Below, one piece after another: positions 5,856-8,692 of a DNA stretch of 8,692 nt (the stretch's first letter is position 1; each line of letters begins with the position of its first letter). Made by a program: the position numbers and the translations under genes. The stretch covers positions 1 to 8,692 of the forward strand of contig DOHE01000234.1 of NCBI GenBank assembly GCA_003535395.1. The letters are read 5' to 3'. Origin of the DNA: Clostridiales bacterium (GTDB taxonomy: Bacteria > Bacillota > Clostridia > UBA8921). The notes under the pieces were generated by a model that did no database searches, was not told the DNA's origin, and saw nothing but the letters and a program-made list of their open reading frames with translations.

Positions 5856-6488
5856 ATTGAGAATTCCCAGAGCGGCGGCGGCCAGAATATCATTTCCGGG
5901 AATGGAAGCATCCAGATGCTCCAGTTTATATTCCTGGGGTTCGGCTGTGTTCCCCGGCAGAGTCGGAACCGGTTCCTTTAAGCAAAGCAGATAATTCATC
6001 CCCAGGATATCTTCCCCTGTGCTTGAGGCTGATATGCTCGCTTTCCGGCCAAAGCCATATGTGAGAACCGGGATGCCCCCTGCCGCAGTCGGATTCGTCC
6101 ACCCTTCCCGGTGTATCAGATCCTGTATCATGGAAGAAAGATTTTCCTCATCCAGCACCAGGATCCCCTTGGGCGAAAGGATATCGAGGATCCGGCGGTA
6201 TATGGCAGGATGTTTTTCGAAGACTCCCGAGCGGCAGATCACCAAGTCCAGCTTCACCTCATCAAAAAGAGGGTGCTCACTATATTCCGGTGGAAGACTC
6301 ATGACCAGGACCTCAGTACCGCATATGGACAGCGCCTTCAAATAGGCTGCCATTCTTTGCGCATCCATCTCATCCGGGGCCTTGAGTCTTAAAATCTTTA
6401 CAGTTTTTCCTTTTTGATTGAAAATATCACGGATGACTTTTGCCAATCCCTTTTCGGAGCCGACTCCAAAGATTCCGGAAACAAACAC
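5844..6488 (-). CDS. Mur-ligase-like protein with degenerate ATP-binding motif
   Basis: I do not recognise a named gene. The 214-residue translation follows the central domain of Mur ligases. A glycine-rich loop SGIFGVGSEKG (4-14) sits where these enzymes have G-T-N-GKTT. VLVMSLPP (60-67) replaces the strand carrying the Mg-binding glutamate. DLVICRSGVFEKHPA (81-95) replaces the T-N-x-x-x-DHLD-x-H segment. SPKGILVLDEEN (105-116) parallels the x-G-x-x-V-x-N-x-D strand. LTYGFG (142-147) and IPGNDILAAAALGIL (196-210) match the closing TYG and PG-x-x-N-x-x-NALAA motifs. GKTT and the metal ligands are missing, as are the N-terminal substrate and C-terminal domains, so it is probably a non-catalytic relative. 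The frame is open to 6566, overlapping recO by 62 nt. GTG 6488 is preferred because AAGGAGGAG lies 16-8 nt ahead of it; ATG 6515 is the alternative. It starts 16 nt after the recO stop, so it is in recO's operon. Confidence 0.7.
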   Translation of the reverse strand: MFVSGIFGVGSEKGLAKVIRDIFNQKGKTVKILRLKAPDEMDAQRMAAYLKALSICGTEVLVMSLPPEYSEHPLFDEVKLDLVICRSGVFEKHPAIYRRILDILSPKGILVLDEENLSSMIQDLIHREGWTNPTAAGGIPVLTYGFGRKASISASSTGEDILGMNYLLCLKEPVPTLPGNTAEPQEYKLEHLDASIPGNDILAAAALGILNEVL

Positions 6489-6494
6489 CCGAAA

Positions 6495-6505
6495 CTCTCC
6501 TCCTT
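6495..6505 (-). promoter_or_regulatory. Ribosome binding site of the Mur-like gene (decides the start)
   Basis: AAGGAGGAGAG on the minus strand, starting at the last base of the recO stop codon. It is the strongest Shine-Dalgarno sequence in the window and points to the GTG at 6486-6488. It lies downstream of the alternative ATG at 6515, which therefore has no comparable site. Confidence 0.65.
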
Positions 6506-7254
6506 CATCCCTCATTACCGCTGAACAAGACAAATTCTTTCCCCAGGTGTCTTGGCAGATATACACTCCCTAGTCTCTTCAGTTCTCCTGACACACCGGC
6601 AGACATGCGGAAACTGAAAACTGATTCCAGCCTGGCGCGGGAAGCATGATAAATGGCTTTGACCGCTCCGGAGGACAAGGGGATCCCTTCTTTGCAGATG
6701 CCGGCGCATTCTTTGCATGCCAACCCCCCTTTACCCGCCAGGAAAATATACGGTTCGGAACAAACCTCCCGGCCACAGGCTGCACATTCATTCAAAACAG
6801 GCTCGTACCCGGCTTCCGACATGCAGCGGATCTCAAAAACCCGGGCGATGAATTCCGGCTCCCGAAGTCCCCTGGACAGCAGGTACAGGGCATTGAGCAG
6901 AAGACGGAGAGTATTTTCGCAGGGCTGGTTTTCCCTGACGATTTCAAGAGCAAGTTCCGCGCAGTGGGAAGCACACATGAATCTCCCCATATCAAGGCTG
7001 ATTCCGCTGAAGGATTCCAGCACATCTGCCGCATGGATCACTGGGAAATCCCGTCCCTGATTCAGGATGAACTCACTGTAACAAAGGAACTGACTGACTG
7101 CAGAAAAAGGATTCCCCGGTTTTCGGGCACGCCTGGCCAGAAGGGTCATCCTGCCTGCATCCTCGGACAGCACGGTTATGATCCTGTCAGATTCGCTGTA
7201 ATCGATTCCCCGTACGACGATCGCCCTCGTTTTTATTTGGCCTTTCCAAGCCAT
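6505..7254 (-). CDS. recO: DNA repair protein RecO
   Basis: A 249-residue recombination mediator. With RecR it helps RecA replace SSB on single-stranded gaps (RecF pathway). The N-terminal OB fold is clear: KTRAIVVRGIDYSESDRIIT (8-27), VLSEDAGRMTLLARRARKP (28-46). A helical domain follows (about 80-155), and a C-terminal zinc-binding site is intact with C157, C160, C180 and C183, as in most Firmicute RecO. The frame is open to a GTG at 7269, but the ATG at 7254 fits better: AGAGGT (7261-7266) sits 6 nt upstream, and the protein then starts MAWKGQIKTRAIVVRG as the family does. Its first 68 bases overlap the end of the yqzL-like gene in another frame, and its stop lies 16 nt before the Mur-like gene. 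In many Firmicutes glyQS follows recO; here it does not. Confidence 0.95.
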   Translation of the reverse strand: MAWKGQIKTRAIVVRGIDYSESDRIITVLSEDAGRMTLLARRARKPGNPFSAVSQFLCYSEFILNQGRDFPVIHAADVLESFSGISLDMGRFMCASHCAELALEIVRENQPCENTLRLLLNALYLLSRGLREPEFIARVFEIRCMSEAGYEPVLNECAACGREVCSEPYIFLAGKGGLACKECAGICKEGIPLSSGAVKAIYHASRARLESVFSFRMSAGVSGELKRLGSVYLPRHLGKEFVLFSGNEG

Positions 7255-7342
7255 GCTCTGACCTCTCACTGTTTTTCATGGCCATATAGATGAGAACACT
7301 GCCGGTTTCCCGAAATATCTGCCACAAGTATGATTTTGTCAT
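7187..7342 (-). CDS. yqzL: Small YqzL-like protein between era and recO
   Basis: A 51-codon gene that standard length cut-offs miss. It begins MTKSYLWQIFRETGSVLIYM, matching the pattern I recall for the YqzL family (aromatic-W-x-x-F-x-x-TG-x-hydrophobic-x-x-Y), a protein of about 45-50 residues encoded between era and recO in Bacillus and many Clostridia. Its function is not known. The C-terminal half is highly charged and rich in Arg, Asn and Glu. The ATG at 7342 is preceded by AGAGGGG with a 10-nt gap. The gene begins 93 nt after the era stop and overlaps recO by 68 nt in a different frame, so the two are likely translationally coupled. The position and the motif agree, which is the case for it; the long overlap with recO is the main reason for doubt about its end. 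Confidence 0.62.
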   Translation of the reverse strand: MTKSYLWQIFRETGSVLIYMAMKNSERSEHGLERPNKNEGDRRTGNRLQRI

Positions 7343-7435
7343 CCCGATGCATCCCCTCTTTTTTTATTTTCCATACTTAATCTGTTCAGGGATCCGGGTT
7401 TTTAAACTTGAAATTGCTGTCAGCGTCATGAAACA

Positions 7436-8332
7436 TCAATTCTTGCCGTATCCCAGTTCTTCCAGGATATGCGGGTTGTTTTTCCATCCTTCCCGCACTT
7501 TCACCCATAACTGAAGATTGACGGGAGTTCCCAGTATGTTTTCCATTTCTTTCCTGGCCATGGTCCCAATTTTTTTAAGCATCACACCGTTCTTCCCAAT
7601 AATGATCCCTTTATGGGATTCGCGGTCACATACGATATCCGCCTGGATATCCACCAGCTGCCGGTCCGGCCGGACGTGATATGTTTGCACCATCACTCCG
7701 ATGCCATGGGGAACTTCCTCTTCCAGCAGCAGCAGTGCCTTCTCGCGGATCAGTTCCGCGGCGATCGTCCGTTCCGCCTGGTCGGTCAGGGTATCATCCG
7801 GATAATACTTCGGCCCCTCAGGAAGTAACTTTAATATCTCCTTGATCAGTTCTTCCCGTCCTTCTCCCGTCAAGGCGCTGACTGGGACCGCAGTCTTGAA
7901 TGAAAGAAGCGGATCGTATCCGGATATGGTCTTTAATATCTCATGTTTTGGGTGGGCATCGATCTTGTTGATCACCAGGATCACACTGGCAGGCCCCCGG
8001 CGGACCCGTTCCAGCCAGCGGGCCTCCTCTTCGCCACGGGGAATGTCCCCCGCCACAGTTACGAACAGGATCACATCTCCTCCCGGCAAGGCATCGGAAA
8101 CGGTTTTCAACATGTATTTTCCAAGCCTGGTTTTCGGCGAGTGAAGGCCGGGGGTATCGACAAAGATCATCTGCCAGTCTTTTTCTGTGATCACAGCCCG
8201 GATGGCATTCCGGGTGGTCTGGGCTTTTTTTGATATGATCGCGATTTTTTCTCCGGCCAGATTGTTAAGGAGTGTGGATTTCCCGACGTTCGGTCTTCCC
8301 ATCAGGGTCACGAATCCAGACTTGAAACTCAA
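7436..8332 (-). CDS. era: GTPase Era
   Basis: Essential GTPase that binds the 3' end of 16S rRNA and acts as a 30S assembly checkpoint. The 298 residues match the usual length. G1 is GRPNVGKST (12-20), the G2 region is QTTRNAI (38-44), G3 DTPG (59-62), G4 NKID (122-125), and G5 SAL (152-154). The C-terminal KH RNA-binding domain has GIIIGKNGVMLKKIG (242-256) and ends normally. The start is TTG at 8332: an in-frame TGA lies three codons upstream, and the next methionine (residue 11) is inside the G1 strand. The TTG overlaps the cdd stop as TTGA, so era translation depends on cdd ribosomes or reinitiation. The start is preceded by the purine-rich stretch GGTGAGGGATA. The cdd-era-recO order is classic for Firmicutes. 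Confidence 0.97.
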   Translation of the reverse strand: MSFKSGFVTLMGRPNVGKSTLLNNLAGEKIAIISKKAQTTRNAIRAVITEKDWQMIFVDTPGLHSPKTRLGKYMLKTVSDALPGGDVILFVTVAGDIPRGEEEARWLERVRRGPASVILVINKIDAHPKHEILKTISGYDPLLSFKTAVPVSALTGEGREELIKEILKLLPEGPKYYPDDTLTDQAERTIAAELIREKALLLLEEEVPHGIGVMVQTYHVRPDRQLVDIQADIVCDRESHKGIIIGKNGVMLKKIGTMARKEMENILGTPVNLQLWVKVREGWKNNPHILEELGYGKN

Positions 8333-8692
8333 TATCCCTCACCCCCGAATCGGTTGGGCAGAAGTTCAGAAAACGCAAACTGCTTTTTCCGGTTTCCTGT
8401 CCTGTCACAGCAGATCACCTGCATATCCTGGGATGCAAACTCGGCCATCACCTGCAGACAAAGGCCGCAAGGGATGACAGGTTTCTCGCTGTCCCCGCAA
8501 ACAATCACCCGGGAGATCTTCCGGTGGCCGCCGGATATCGCCTTGGATATGGCAGTCCGTTCTGCGCACAAGGTTGCCCCGTAGGAAGCATTTTCCATAT
8601 TGCATCCCGTATAGGTGACCCCGTCGTCTGTAACAACAAGCGCTCCCACTTTGAACCCGGAATAAGGTGGATAAGCCCGGTCCATGGCATCC
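8329..8692 (-). CDS. cdd: Cytidine deaminase, 5' end outside the window
   Basis: Zinc enzyme that deaminates cytidine and deoxycytidine to the uridines in pyrimidine salvage. An internal ATG lies at 8685, but the frame stays open to the window edge and reads DAMDRAYPPYSGFKVGA, which is family sequence. The true start is therefore probably a dozen or so codons beyond the right edge. Numbered from that ATG, the motifs are GCNMENASYG (27-36), CAE (40-42, zinc ligand C40 and proton shuttle E42), and PCGLC (72-76, zinc ligands C73 and C76), ending in ELLPNRFGG (107-115). It is the small homotetrameric type using three cysteines. The usual PCG-x-CRQ reads PCGLCLQ here, with Leu in place of Arg. The stop overlaps the era TTG start. 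Confidence 0.95.
   Translation of the reverse strand, partial: DAMDRAYPPYSGFKVGALVVTDDGVTYTGCNMENASYGATLCAERTAISKAISGGHRKISRVIVCGDSEKPVIPCGLCLQVMAEFASQDMQVICCDRTGNRKKQFAFSELLPNRFGGEGY

Noticed and set aside
6646..7293. Open frame of 215 codons on the plus strand
   Set aside because: It is antisense to recO and the yqzL-like gene. The recO frame is clearly the coding one (OB fold, four zinc cysteines).
7255..7350. Alternative 28-codon reading frame starting MHRDDKIILVADISGN between era and recO
   Set aside because: It has only a too-close purine stretch as ribosome binding site and matches no family. The overlapping yqzL-like frame has a recognisable motif.
7343..7435. Promoter or terminator between era and the yqzL-like gene
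   Set aside because: CTGACA and some AT-rich hexamers are present, but no pair has suitable spacing, and there is no hairpin followed by a U-run.

Overview
The window reads as one long minus-strand block of bacterial chromosome; I see no convincing gene on the plus strand. The gene order cdd, era, (small yqzL-like gene), recO at the right, and priA, def, fmt, rsmB at the left, is typical of Firmicutes. Two linked oddities, an SSB-like protein with two OB folds and a short P-loop protein, resemble proteins I recall from Clostridia, especially Lachnospiraceae-like genomes. GC content is near 50% by eye (about 52% in one priA line I counted), so a moderately GC-rich clostridium is the best guess. 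This is inference from gene order and protein style, not a search.

Layout in the direction of transcription (right to left). (1) cdd (5' end outside the window) overlaps era through TTGA. After a 93-nt gap comes a small yqzL-like gene that runs into recO, followed 16 nt later by a gene for a Mur-ligase-like protein with a degenerate P-loop. (2) A short gap holds a triple 11-bp repeat and a possible promoter, then the two-OB SSB-like gene. (3) Another gap holds a second triple 11-bp repeat and a strong promoter (TTGAAT-17-TATAAT), then a small AT-rich P-loop NTPase gene and priA. (4) A third gap holds a G-rich 10-bp repeat with G-quadruplex potential and a promoter (TTGTTT-17-TATAAT), then def, fmt and rsmB. 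rsmB leaves the window at the left edge.

The genes fall into two themes. DNA repair and replication restart: RecO, the SSB-like protein and PriA, with the unexplained P-loop protein inserted among them. Ribosome and translation start: Era (30S assembly), Def and Fmt (formyl-methionine cycle) and RsmB (16S rRNA methylation). Cdd is pyrimidine salvage.

The parts worth attention are the Mur-like protein with lost catalytic motifs, the SSB-like/P-loop/PriA cluster, and three independent short tandem repeats of 10-11 bp, each at a promoter. There is no tRNA, rRNA, insertion sequence, CRISPR array or clear intrinsic terminator, and no gene-free stretch longer than about 180 bases.
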